Part shown: in pieces, positions 1 through 7,054 of the stretch
Layout: the number at the start of each line of letters is the position of its first letter
Position numbering within the stretch: the first letter of the stretch is position 1
Source: Streptomyces tendae
Lineage (GTDB): Bacteria; Actinomycetota; Actinomycetes; Streptomycetales; Streptomycetaceae
Direction of reading: 5' to 3'
Assembly: GCF_014650435.1 (NCBI RefSeq)
Contig: NZ_BMUY01000004.1
Span: 434,001 to 498,000 of the forward strand
DNA length: 64,000 nucleotides
Notes under the pieces: generated by a model
Database searches by the model: none
What the model saw: only the letters and a program-made list of their open reading frames with translations
What the model was told of the DNA's origin: nothing
Made by a program: the position numbers and the translations under genes

Positions 1-529
1 CGGCGACGCGCAGCACCTCCTCCAGGGGCAGACCCTGCTCGGCCGCGGCGGCCGCCGCCTTAAAGACGGGCAGGTCACCGGCTATGCCGCGGCGCTTGGC
101 GGACTCCTCGGGCCCCGCGCTGGAGATGTCGTCGGCGACGGCGAACGTCCGGGTCTCGACGCCGTCGGCGGCGAGTCGCTCGGCGGCCTGGCCGAAGTGC
201 AGGACGTCACCGGCGTAGTTGCCGTACATCAGCAGGACTCCCCCACCCGCGTGCGCGGCCGTGGCCACGGAGTGGATCTGCCGGGCGGAGGGTGAGGCGA
301 AGACGTTCCCGACGGCGGCGCCGTGGGCCAGACCGCGGCCCACCAGGCCGGAGAACGCGGGGTAGTGGCCCGAGCCGCCGCCGATCACCACGGCGACCTG
401 GCCGACCGGGGTGGCGGTGGCCCGGACGACGCCGCCGGTGACCGGCCGGACCCAGCGCCGGTGCGCGGCGGTGAACCCCTCCAGCGCCTCGTCGGCGAAG
501 GCGGCCGGGTCGTTGAACAGGCGGGTCAT
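1..529 (-). CDS. Dihydroxyacetone kinase-type (DAK1) sugar kinase, 3' end outside window
   Basis: Only the N-terminal 176 or so residues are inside the window; the gene runs off the left edge. The visible part is a DAK1 (DhaK) domain: GGGSGHYPAF near residue 50, then GNVFASP, YGNYAGDVLHF and the RRGIAGDLPVFK segment, all landmarks of the kinase that binds dihydroxyacetone or a related ketose through a histidine further along (not visible). The ATG overlaps the stop of the upstream permease (ATGA), so the two are co-translated. DAK1 proteins next to an MFS permease and a FadR-type regulator often phosphorylate C3-C4 ketoses from sugar-alcohol catabolism rather than serving glycerol metabolism. 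The substrate here is inference. Whether a DAK2 domain is fused cannot be seen. Confidence 0.85.
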   Translation of the reverse strand, partial: MTRLFNDPAAFADEALEGFTAAHRRWVRPVTGGVVRATATPVGQVAVVIGGGSGHYPAFSGLVGRGLAHGAAVGNVFASPSARQIHSVATAAHAGGGVLLMYGNYAGDVLHFGQAAERLAADGVETRTFAVADDISSAGPEESAKRRGIAGDLPVFKAAAAAAEQGLPLEEVLRVA

Positions 530-1893
530 CGCAGGGCCTCCTCGGCCTGGGATTCGACGGCGGGGGCGGGTTCGTCGGTGCGGCTGCGGGAGGCCAGCCA
601 GATCATCAGCGCGGCGGACAGCAGCATGAAGAAGCCGACGAGGTAGAGCGGTACGTAGTAGGCGCCGCTCCAGTCCTTGAGCCAGCCGGTGATGTAGCTG
701 GAGGCGAATCCGGCGACGTTGCCCGCGGTGTTGATCAGGGCGATGCCGGCCGCGGCGGCGGCTCCGGTCAGGAAGCGCGAGGGCACCGACCAGAAGACGG
801 GCAGCGCGGCGAAGATGGCGCAGGCGGTCACGGTGATCACCGCGACGGTGGCGGTCGGAGAGCCCATGTAGAGCGCGAGGGGGATGGACACGCCGCCGAC
901 GACGGCCGGGCCTGCCACGTGCCAGGTGCGGGTGCCGTGGCGGGTGGCGTGCCGGGTCCAGAAGAAGAGGACGACGGCGGCGGGCAGGTACGGGATGGCG
1001 GTGATCCATGCCTTGTCCATGACGCTGAACGTGGTGTCGTACTGGTCCTGGAAGCCGTTGATGATGGTCGGCAGGAAGAACGCCAAGGCGTAGAGGCCGT
1101 AGACGAAGCCGAAGTAGACGGCGGCCAGGGTCCACACGCGTCCGCTGCCGAAGGCCTTCTTGAGGTCGCCCTTGGCGTGCTGGCCCTCGCTGCCGGTCTT
1201 CTGCGCGTTCTCGGCGGCGAGTTCCGAGGTCAGCCAGTCGCGCTCGGCGGGGGTGAGCCACTTGGCGTCGGCGGGCTTGTCGATCAGGTAGAACCAGGCG
1301 ATGACGCCCAGGACGATCGCGGGCAGCGAGACGAACAGGAACATCACCCGCCAGCCCTCCAGGCCGAACAGTCCGTGCCGGCCGATCAGCCAGCCCGCCA
1401 GCGGGGCACCGAAGACGGTGGTCAGCGGCTGGGCGAGGTAGAACAGGCCGAGGATCTTGGTGCGGTGGCGGGAGGGCACCCACTGGCTCAGGAAGAGGAT
1501 GGCGCCGGGGAAGAAACCCGCCTCGGCGACACCGAGCAGGAAGCGCAGCGTGTAGAGCTGGCCGCTGCTGCTGACCCAGGTGAACAGCAGGGAGACGATG
1601 CCCCAGGTCACCATGATCCTGGCCAGCCAGCGGCGGGCCCCGAAGCGGTGCAGGGCCATGTTGCTGGGGACCTCGAGCACGATGTAGCCGAGGAAGAAGA
1701 TTCCGGACGCGAAGCCGAACTGGGCGGCGGTCAGGGCGAGGTCCTGGCCCATGCCGTTCGGCTCGGCGAACGAGACGGCCGTGCGGTCCAGGTAGTTCAC
1801 GAAGAACATCAGCGCCACGAACGGCACGAGGCGGACTGAGACCTTCTTGATGGCAGTTCTCTCGACTGCCGTGGATGGCGCTTGGGCACCCAT
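526..1893 (-). CDS. MFS permease, anion:cation symporter (ACS) family
   Basis: A 455-residue, 12-helix major facilitator. The N-terminal segment carries the ACS-type signature (FFVNYLDRTAVSFA in helix 1, FFLGYIVLEVPSN in helix 2, then RFGARRWLARIMVTWG), as in phthalate, D-galactonate and tartrate transporters. It probably imports the substrate handled by the overlapping downstream DAK-type kinase. Upstream lies a 236-base divergent region with a FadR-type palindrome, so substrate-dependent repression by the adjacent GntR protein is expected. The ATG at 1893 is followed at once by a normal N-terminus. Transporter family is secure; the substrate is not. Confidence 0.88.
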   Translation of the reverse strand: MGAQAPSTAVERTAIKKVSVRLVPFVALMFFVNYLDRTAVSFAEPNGMGQDLALTAAQFGFASGIFFLGYIVLEVPSNMALHRFGARRWLARIMVTWGIVSLLFTWVSSSGQLYTLRFLLGVAEAGFFPGAILFLSQWVPSRHRTKILGLFYLAQPLTTVFGAPLAGWLIGRHGLFGLEGWRVMFLFVSLPAIVLGVIAWFYLIDKPADAKWLTPAERDWLTSELAAENAQKTGSEGQHAKGDLKKAFGSGRVWTLAAVYFGFVYGLYALAFFLPTIINGFQDQYDTTFSVMDKAWITAIPYLPAAVVLFFWTRHATRHGTRTWHVAGPAVVGGVSIPLALYMGSPTATVAVITVTACAIFAALPVFWSVPSRFLTGAAAAAGIALINTAGNVAGFASSYITGWLKDWSGAYYVPLYLVGFFMLLSAALMIWLASRSRTDEPAPAVESQAEEALR

Positions 1894-2000
1894 GGGCGAC
1901 TCCTCGGCTCGCCCGGACAGCTCCGTCCGGGTCGGGTCACTCCGGGTGGGCCGCCACGGGGGCGGCCGACCGGTTCGCTTTCACGCTAAGCCTCCGATCC

Positions 2001-2017
2001 AAATTGGTCACCAATTT
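2001..2017. promoter_or_regulatory. FadR-type GntR operator 1 in the divergent promoter region
   Basis: AAATTGGTCACCAATTT: 8-base arms around a central C, containing the TGGTxxACCA-like core bound by FadR-subfamily GntR repressors. It sits between the permease/kinase operon (minus) and the GntR gene (plus) and stands out as AT-rich. A TTGACA hexamer at 2060-2065, on the regulator side, may be its -35 element; no convincing -10 was found. Confidence 0.7.
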
Positions 2018-2123
2018 ACCAGTGTGGTGAGCGCCACAGATCGTCCAGCGGCTCAACTCTTGACAAACCTCAGCCGAGGGAGCGATGAACTGCCTGGTCA
2101 GCGAGGCGAGCGCGGCATCTGGT

Positions 2124-2146
2124 TGACTGGTGACCGTGACCAGTCA
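2124..2146. promoter_or_regulatory. FadR-type operator 2, overlapping the regulator start
   Basis: A perfect 8-base inverted repeat, TGACTGGT - 7 bases - ACCAGTCA, covers the GTG start codon of the GntR gene at 2130. It shares the ACTGGT/ACCAGT core with operator 1. Binding here would block translation start or early elongation, which suggests autorepression. Confidence 0.6.
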
Positions 2147-2903
2147 GCCTGATCAGCACAGCTCCGCCGGCGCGCCCGACCTCGCGCAGCTGCTGCGCCC
2201 CGTGGTGCGCGAGTCGTCCGTCAGCGAGGTCGCCAAGCGGCTCCTCGACCACCTCTCGGCCGGCGACATCCGGCCCGGCACCCGGCTGCCCGCCGAGCGG
2301 CAGCTGGCCGAGGCCCTGGGCGTCGCCCGGTCCAGCGTGCGCGGCGCCCTGTCGGCGCTGGACGTGCTCGGGATCATCGAGATCCGCCCCGGCTCCGGGT
2401 CCTACGTGCGCGAGGGCACCTCGGAGTTCCTGCCCCGGGCGATCAACTGGGGCCTGATGCTGGGCCAGCGGCGCACCCAGGACCTGGTCGAGGTCCGCAC
2501 CTACATGGAGGGCGTCTCGGCCCGGCTCGCCGCGGAGCGCGCCACCGACGCGGACGTGGCCAGGCTGGAGGAGCACCTCCAGCACATGCGCGACGCGGGC
2601 GGGGACGTCACGGCGTTCATCGACGCCGACATCGCCTTCCACCTGGAGACGGCCCGGATCGCCCGCAACACCGTGCTCAGCGACATCCTGCACAGCATCC
2701 GGGCGCTGCTCCAGGTCTGGATGGAGCGCGTCAGCGACATCGAGGGCACCGTCAGCGGCACGCTGTGCGAGCACGACGCGGTGCTGCAGGCCGTCCGGGC
2801 CCGCGACCCGGAGGCCGCGGACCGGGCGATGGCCGAGCACATGCGGATGGCGAGCGCACGACTGCGCGCCTCGGTGGACGGCTCCGGGGACGGCGAGGGC
2901 TGA
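2130..2903 (+). CDS. GntR-family regulator, FadR subfamily
   Basis: 257 residues. A winged helix at about residues 28-95 (SVSEVAKRLLDHL... GTRLPAERQLAEALGVARSSVRGAL) is followed by a helical FCD effector domain (about 110-240) with the acid and histidine residues that usually hold a metal and a carboxylate ligand. It is divergent from the ACS permease and DAK-type kinase, with two palindromic operators between, so it most likely represses that operon and itself. The GTG at 2130 starts the ORF; a second GTG at 2136 is possible. The ligand is unknown, probably a sugar acid or phosphorylated intermediate. Confidence 0.88.
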   Translation: MTVTSQPDQHSSAGAPDLAQLLRPVVRESSVSEVAKRLLDHLSAGDIRPGTRLPAERQLAEALGVARSSVRGALSALDVLGIIEIRPGSGSYVREGTSEFLPRAINWGLMLGQRRTQDLVEVRTYMEGVSARLAAERATDADVARLEEHLQHMRDAGGDVTAFIDADIAFHLETARIARNTVLSDILHSIRALLQVWMERVSDIEGTVSGTLCEHDAVLQAVRARDPEAADRAMAEHMRMASARLRASVDGSGDGEG

Positions 2904-2992
2904 GGGGGCGTTCACCCCGTCGCGCGGTCTGTCGGAGGCGTCGCGTCGTCAATAGCCTGGTGGGACAAGGCCGTTGTCGACCGAGGAGCCTC

Positions 2993-4216
2993 ATGTCCAC
3001 CGCGCAGCAGGTCCCCGACATCCTCTCTCCCGAGTTCGCGGCGAACCCGTACCCGGCCTACCGGACGATGCGGGACAGCGCGCCTCTCATCCGGCACGAG
3101 GCCACCCAGAGCTGGATCGTCTCGCGCTACGAGGACGTGGAACGCGTCTTCAAGGACCGCGGCGGTCAGTTCACCACCGAGAACTACGACTGGCAGATCG
3201 AGCCCGTGCACGGCCGGACGATCCTCCAGCTGAGCGGCCGGGAGCACGCGGTCCGGCGCGCCCTGGTCGCTCCGGCGTTCCGCGGGGCCGACCTCCAGGA
3301 GCGGTTCCTGCCGGTCATCGAGCGCAACTCCCGTGAGCTGATCGACGCGTTCCGGCACACCGGCCGCGCCGACCTGGTCGCCGACTACGCGACCCGGTTC
3401 CCCGTCAACGTCATCGCGGACATGCTGGGCCTGGACAAGGCCGACCACGACCGCTTCCACGGCTGGTACACGTCGGTCATCGCCTTCCTCGGCAACCTCT
3501 CCGGCGACCAGGAGGTCGCGGCGGCCGGTGCGCGCACCCGGACGGAGTTCGCCGAGTACATGTTCCCGATCATCCGGGAGCGCCGCGAGAACCCCGGCGA
3601 CGACCTGCTGTCCACGCTGTGCGCCGCCGAGGTGGACGGGGTGCGGATGAGCGACGAGGACATCAAGGCGTTCTGCAGCCTGCTGCTCGCGGCGGGCGGC
3701 GAGACCACCGACAAGGCGATCGCGGGCATCTTCGCCAACCTGCTGGCCCATCCCGAGCAGTTGGCGGCCGTGCGCGAGGACCGGAGCCTGATCCCCCGCG
3801 CCTTCGCCGAGACCCTGCGCTACACCCCGCCGGTCCACATGATCATGCGTCAGACGGCGACGGACGTCACGCTCAGCGGCGGCACGATACCCGCCGGCGC
3901 CACCGTCACCTGCCTGATAGGAGCGGCCAACCGGGACGAGACGCGCTACCGCGACCCGGACCGCTTCGACATCATGCGCGACGACCTGACCACGACCACC
4001 GCCTTCTCGGCCGCCGCCGACCACCTCGCCTTCGCGCTCGGCCGGCACTTCTGCGTCGGCGCCCTGCTGGCGAAGGCCGAGGTCGAGACCGGAGTCGGGC
4101 AGCTCCTGGACGCGCTGCCCGGCCTGCGGACGCAGGAGGGCTTCGAGGTGGTGGAGCGGGGCGTGTTCACCCGGGGCCCGCAGTCGCTGCCGGTGCGCTT
4201 CACTCCCGTGGCCTGA
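2993..4216 (+). CDS. Cytochrome P450 (canonical motifs)
   Basis: 407 residues from the ATG at 2993, which has GAGGAG six bases upstream; the open frame continues further 5' but without P450 similarity. A soluble bacterial class I P450 with all landmarks: I-helix oxygen-activation motif AAGGETTDK, K-helix ExxR (ETLRYTPP) and heme loop FALGRHFCVG with the thiolate Cys354. It needs ferredoxin and a reductase, neither encoded here. It faces tail-to-tail the atypical P450 of the conservon, and both proteins end in FTPV(V)A. In Streptomyces conservons a CYP157-type P450 is often paired with a normal P450, so a joint role is plausible. The CYP family and substrate are not assigned. Confidence 0.9.
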   Translation: MSTAQQVPDILSPEFAANPYPAYRTMRDSAPLIRHEATQSWIVSRYEDVERVFKDRGGQFTTENYDWQIEPVHGRTILQLSGREHAVRRALVAPAFRGADLQERFLPVIERNSRELIDAFRHTGRADLVADYATRFPVNVIADMLGLDKADHDRFHGWYTSVIAFLGNLSGDQEVAAAGARTRTEFAEYMFPIIRERRENPGDDLLSTLCAAEVDGVRMSDEDIKAFCSLLLAAGGETTDKAIAGIFANLLAHPEQLAAVREDRSLIPRAFAETLRYTPPVHMIMRQTATDVTLSGGTIPAGATVTCLIGAANRDETRYRDPDRFDIMRDDLTTTTAFSAAADHLAFALGRHFCVGALLAKAEVETGVGQLLDALPGLRTQEGFEVVERGVFTRGPQSLPVRFTPVA

Positions 4217-4245
4217 GGCAGCCGCGCGCCCGGGCGTCAGGCCAC
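4208..4245. terminator. Inverted repeat at the tail-to-tail P450 junction
   Basis: GTGGCCTGA (4208-4216) and TCAGGCCAC (4237-4245) are perfect 9-base complements that include both stop codons, with a 20-base GC-rich loop. It may act as a weak bidirectional terminator. Part of the symmetry comes from the two P450s sharing the same C-terminal residues. Confidence 0.45.
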
Positions 4246-5499
4246 GACGGGCGTGAAGAGCGCGGGCAGGGCGGTCAGGCCCCGCATCCAGATGGACGGA
4301 CGCCAGGTCAGCTCCTCGGGCTCGACCGCGAGTACGAGGTCGGGCAGGCGTTCCAGCAGGGTCTCGACCGCGGTGCGGGCGATGACGTCGGCGAGCAGCG
4401 GCGCCGGGTACGGACACCGGTGCTCGCCGTTGCTGAAGGACAGGTGCGCGGAGTTCTCGGCGCCGACGTGTGCCTCGGGCCAGAGCTGGGGGTCGGTGTT
4501 GGCCGCGGCGAGGCCGAGCACGAGGCAGTCGCCGGCCCGGATCTGCCGGCCGCCCAGCTGGGTGTCGTTGACCGCCCAGCGCCCGATGAAGTTCTGCGTG
4601 GGGGTGTCCAGCCACAGCACCTCGTTCAGGGCCTCCCCCACGCTGAGGCGGCCGCCGGAGACGTTCAGCGCGAAGCGTTCGTCGGTGAGCAGCAGGCGCA
4701 GCGTGTTGCCGATCCAGTTGGCGGTGGGCTGCTGGGCGGCGGCGATGACGGAGATCAGGTCCTGGACGATCTCCTCGTCGGTCAGTCCCGCCGGGTGGGT
4801 CAGCATCCGGGAGGTGACGTCGGGTCCGGGCCGCTCGCGCTTGTGGCGGACCAGTTGGTGGATGCGCTCGCCCACGCGCGTGTACGCGGCGACCGGGTCG
4901 TCGCCCTCGGCGGCGTCCAGGGAAATGCGCAGGTCCTCGACGAGCTGCCGGGTCTCGGCGCCGCTGTGCGGCATCCCGCACATCCGTACGGCGGCGATCA
5001 TCGGCAGGGGGTGCGCGTAGCCGCTCATCAGCTCGGCCCGCCCGCTGCCGGCGAAGGCGGCGATGAGGCGGTCGGCGAGCTGTCGGCAGTCGCGGGCCAG
5101 TTCGAACTGGTCGATGCCGGCCAGCGCCTGGGTGATGACCCCGGCCCGCCGCCGGTGCTCCTCGCCCTCGGCGAACAGGACGGACGGCTGATGCCCCACG
5201 TAGGGCAGCAGGGGCCAGTCGGGCGGGATGCTGCCCCACTGGTTCCAGCGGCGCGAGTCCCGGGCGAACAGCTCGTCGTGACTGGTCACATAGCTGACCT
5301 CGGGATAGCCGAGGACCAGCCAGGCGGGGATGCCGCCGTCGAGGAGCACGGGTGCGACGGCGCCGTGCTCGCCCCGCAGCCCTCGGTACAGCTCCGACGG
5401 GGTCTGCTGGTACTCCAGTCCGGCCAGCGGTACGGCGTCCGGGTGCGCGGGGCAGCCCGGTGCGGCGACGGGGTGGGGTGCCGGGTCGATGTCGGTCAC
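4237..5499 (-). CDS. cvnE: Conservon P450 (CvnE), CYP157-like, without ExxR
   Basis: 420 residues, starting at a GTG that overlaps the stop of cvnD (GTGA). The heme loop LSFSNGEHRCPY supplies the thiolate (about Cys362), so this is a P450. The K-helix reads E293-V-L-W, with tryptophan in place of the invariant ExxR arginine, and the I-helix reads AAAQQPTAN, without the usual acid-threonine pair. CYP157 proteins of Streptomyces conservons are published as lacking ExxR, which fits both position and sequence. Conservon complexes resemble eukaryotic GPCR-type assemblies (CvnA sensor, CvnB/C, CvnD GTPase), and the P450 may be an effector or a heme-based sensor rather than a monooxygenase. That role is inference. 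Confidence 0.87.
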   Translation of the reverse strand: MTDIDPAPHPVAAPGCPAHPDAVPLAGLEYQQTPSELYRGLRGEHGAVAPVLLDGGIPAWLVLGYPEVSYVTSHDELFARDSRRWNQWGSIPPDWPLLPYVGHQPSVLFAEGEEHRRRAGVITQALAGIDQFELARDCRQLADRLIAAFAGSGRAELMSGYAHPLPMIAAVRMCGMPHSGAETRQLVEDLRISLDAAEGDDPVAAYTRVGERIHQLVRHKRERPGPDVTSRMLTHPAGLTDEEIVQDLISVIAAAQQPTANWIGNTLRLLLTDERFALNVSGGRLSVGEALNEVLWLDTPTQNFIGRWAVNDTQLGGRQIRAGDCLVLGLAAANTDPQLWPEAHVGAENSAHLSFSNGEHRCPYPAPLLADVIARTAVETLLERLPDLVLAVEPEELTWRPSIWMRGLTALPALFTPVVA

Positions 5500-6152
5500 G
5501 ATGCGCTCTCCTGGGCCAGGGCCAGTTGGTAGAGGTGGTCCACGAGGGTGACCAGCACGTTCTTGCCCGAGGTCCGCACCCGTGCGTCGCAGTCGATCAG
5601 CGGCACGTGGTCGGGCAGCGCGAGGGCCAGCCGGATCTCGTCCAGGGAGTGCCGGGCGGTGTCGTCGTCGAAACGGTTCACGGCCACCACGAAGGGGGTG
5701 CGGTGGTGCTCCAGCCGGTCTATCGCGTACCAGGAGTCGTCCATCCGGCGGGTGTCGACCAGGACGACCGCGCCGAGGGTGCCGGAGAACAGCCGGTCCC
5801 ACAGGAACCAGAAGCGTTCCTGGCCGGGGGCGCCGAACAGGTACAGCACCATGCGGTCGTTCAGGCTGATCCGGCCGAAGTCGAAGGCCACGGTCGTGGT
5901 GGTCTTCGACACGACCCCGCCGGTCTCGTCGACGCCGACTCCGGCCTGGGTCATGACCTCCTCGGTGTTGAGCGGCCGGATCTCGCTCACCGATCGGACC
6001 AGGGTGGTCTTGCCGACCCCGAAGCCGCCCACGACGACGATCTTCAGCCCGGTCTCGGCGGCGTCGGTGAGGGGCTTGCGTCCGGAGACGGCCGTCGCTC
6101 CGGGGGGCGTGGCGGAGTCGGAGGCCGTCGGGTCAGAGGTTGCGGAGCCCAT
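5496..6152 (-). CDS. cvnD: Conservon GTPase CvnD
   Basis: 218 residues. A Ras/MglA-like ATP/GTP-binding protein: P-loop GGFGVGKT at residues 42-49, switch-2 LFGAPGQERFWFLW, and NRFD as the G4 guanine-specificity motif (an NKxD variant). The first 35 residues are a Ser/Pro/Thr-rich tail. In S. coelicolor, CvnD proteins bind and hydrolyse GTP and form membrane complexes with CvnA, B and C. It overlaps cvnC by 20 bases and cvnE by 4, so the group is one translationally coupled operon. Confidence 0.95.
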   Translation of the reverse strand: MGSATSDPTASDSATPPGATAVSGRKPLTDAAETGLKIVVVGGFGVGKTTLVRSVSEIRPLNTEEVMTQAGVGVDETGGVVSKTTTTVAFDFGRISLNDRMVLYLFGAPGQERFWFLWDRLFSGTLGAVVLVDTRRMDDSWYAIDRLEHHRTPFVVAVNRFDDDTARHSLDEIRLALALPDHVPLIDCDARVRTSGKNVLVTLVDHLYQLALAQESAS

Positions 6153-6489
6153 GGAGCACCTCCTGGAGAAGGGCGGTATCGGGGTGCGACGCGGCGGTCT
6201 GCCCGAGGCGCGGGTGGCGGGCGGTGATGCTTCCGGTGGCGAGCAGGTCGCCGAGCAGGATGCGGACCACCGTGATCGGCAGGGTCAGCTCGGCGGCGAT
6301 CTCGACCACGGCGGTGGGGTGCCGGCACAGGTCGAGGATGCGGACGTGCTCCGACTGCATACCGGCCGACGGCCCGCACTCGGTGACCACCAGGGTGACG
6401 AGGTCGAACGAGTCGTCGGCACGGCTGCGCCCGCCCGTGACCGTGTAGAGCCGGTCGGGTGCGCCGGTGTCCACGGGCCTGCGGGTCAC
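6133..6489 (-). CDS. cvnC: Conservon protein CvnC (DUF742)
   Basis: 118 residues, DUF742: VRILDLCRHPTAVVEIAAELTLPITVVRILLGDLLATGSI is a winged-helix-like core. The family occurs almost only in conservons, as a partner of the CvnD GTPase and CvnB. Its stop lies inside the start of cvnD (20-base overlap) and its ATG overlaps the end of cvnB, which fits fixed-ratio synthesis. No catalytic residues are apparent; a scaffolding or regulatory role is inferred from the family. Confidence 0.93.
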   Translation of the reverse strand: MTRRPVDTGAPDRLYTVTGGRSRADDSFDLVTLVVTECGPSAGMQSEHVRILDLCRHPTAVVEIAAELTLPITVVRILLGDLLATGSITARHPRLGQTAASHPDTALLQEVLHGLRNL

Positions 6490-6944
6490 GACGAGCTGCC
6501 CCCGGGGACGGCGTGGCGCGGCTCGGCCCTCAGGTGCTCACCGATCTGTTCGACCATCTCGGTCATCTGGTGGCCCACCACGCCGGGGTCGGCGTCCTCC
6601 ACGGCGACGACGGCCAGGTGGGCGCCCTCGCCCGCCTCCACGATGAACAGCAGGCCCCCGTGGAACTCGGTCATGGAGTGCCGGACGCCGCCGGTCCCGT
6701 TGCCGAACTCGACGGAGGCGCCCTGGGCGAGGGCCTGGATGCCGGAGCAGATCGCGGCGAGCTGGTCGGCCCGGTCCAGGGTGAGGTGTTCGGTCCAGCA
6801 GAGCTTGAGGCCGTCGCGCGAGAGGACGAGGGCGTGGCGGGTGCCGGGGGTGCGGTCCAGGAGGTTCTGCAGGAGCCAGGTGAGGCTGTTGTCGGTGGTC
6901 TGCATGATGGGTGCGGGGACGGTGGTTCCCGGTACTGCGGTCAC
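6486..6944 (-). CDS. cvnB: Conservon roadblock/LC7 protein CvnB
   Basis: 152 residues with a roadblock/LC7 fold: an N-terminal helix (LTWLLQNLLDRTPGTRHALVLSRDGL), then SGIQALAQGAS and the strand pair GGLLFIVEAGEGAHLAVVA. MglB-type roadblock proteins act on Ras-like GTPases, so CvnB is the likely GTPase-regulating partner of CvnD. It is separated from cvnA by 110 bases and overlaps cvnC by 4. Dimerisation is expected from the family. Confidence 0.94.
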   Translation of the reverse strand: MTAVPGTTVPAPIMQTTDNSLTWLLQNLLDRTPGTRHALVLSRDGLKLCWTEHLTLDRADQLAAICSGIQALAQGASVEFGNGTGGVRHSMTEFHGGLLFIVEAGEGAHLAVVAVEDADPGVVGHQMTEMVEQIGEHLRAEPRHAVPGGSSS

Positions 6945-7054
6945 CGGCCCGTTCCTCCAATCTCACGAGCGACACGGGCAATGGGGGGCGAGGGCACCGG
7001 TGCGGGGGCCGTGCGGCGCGGCGCGGTGCGGGGTGGGGGCCGCGGGCCGGCCGC

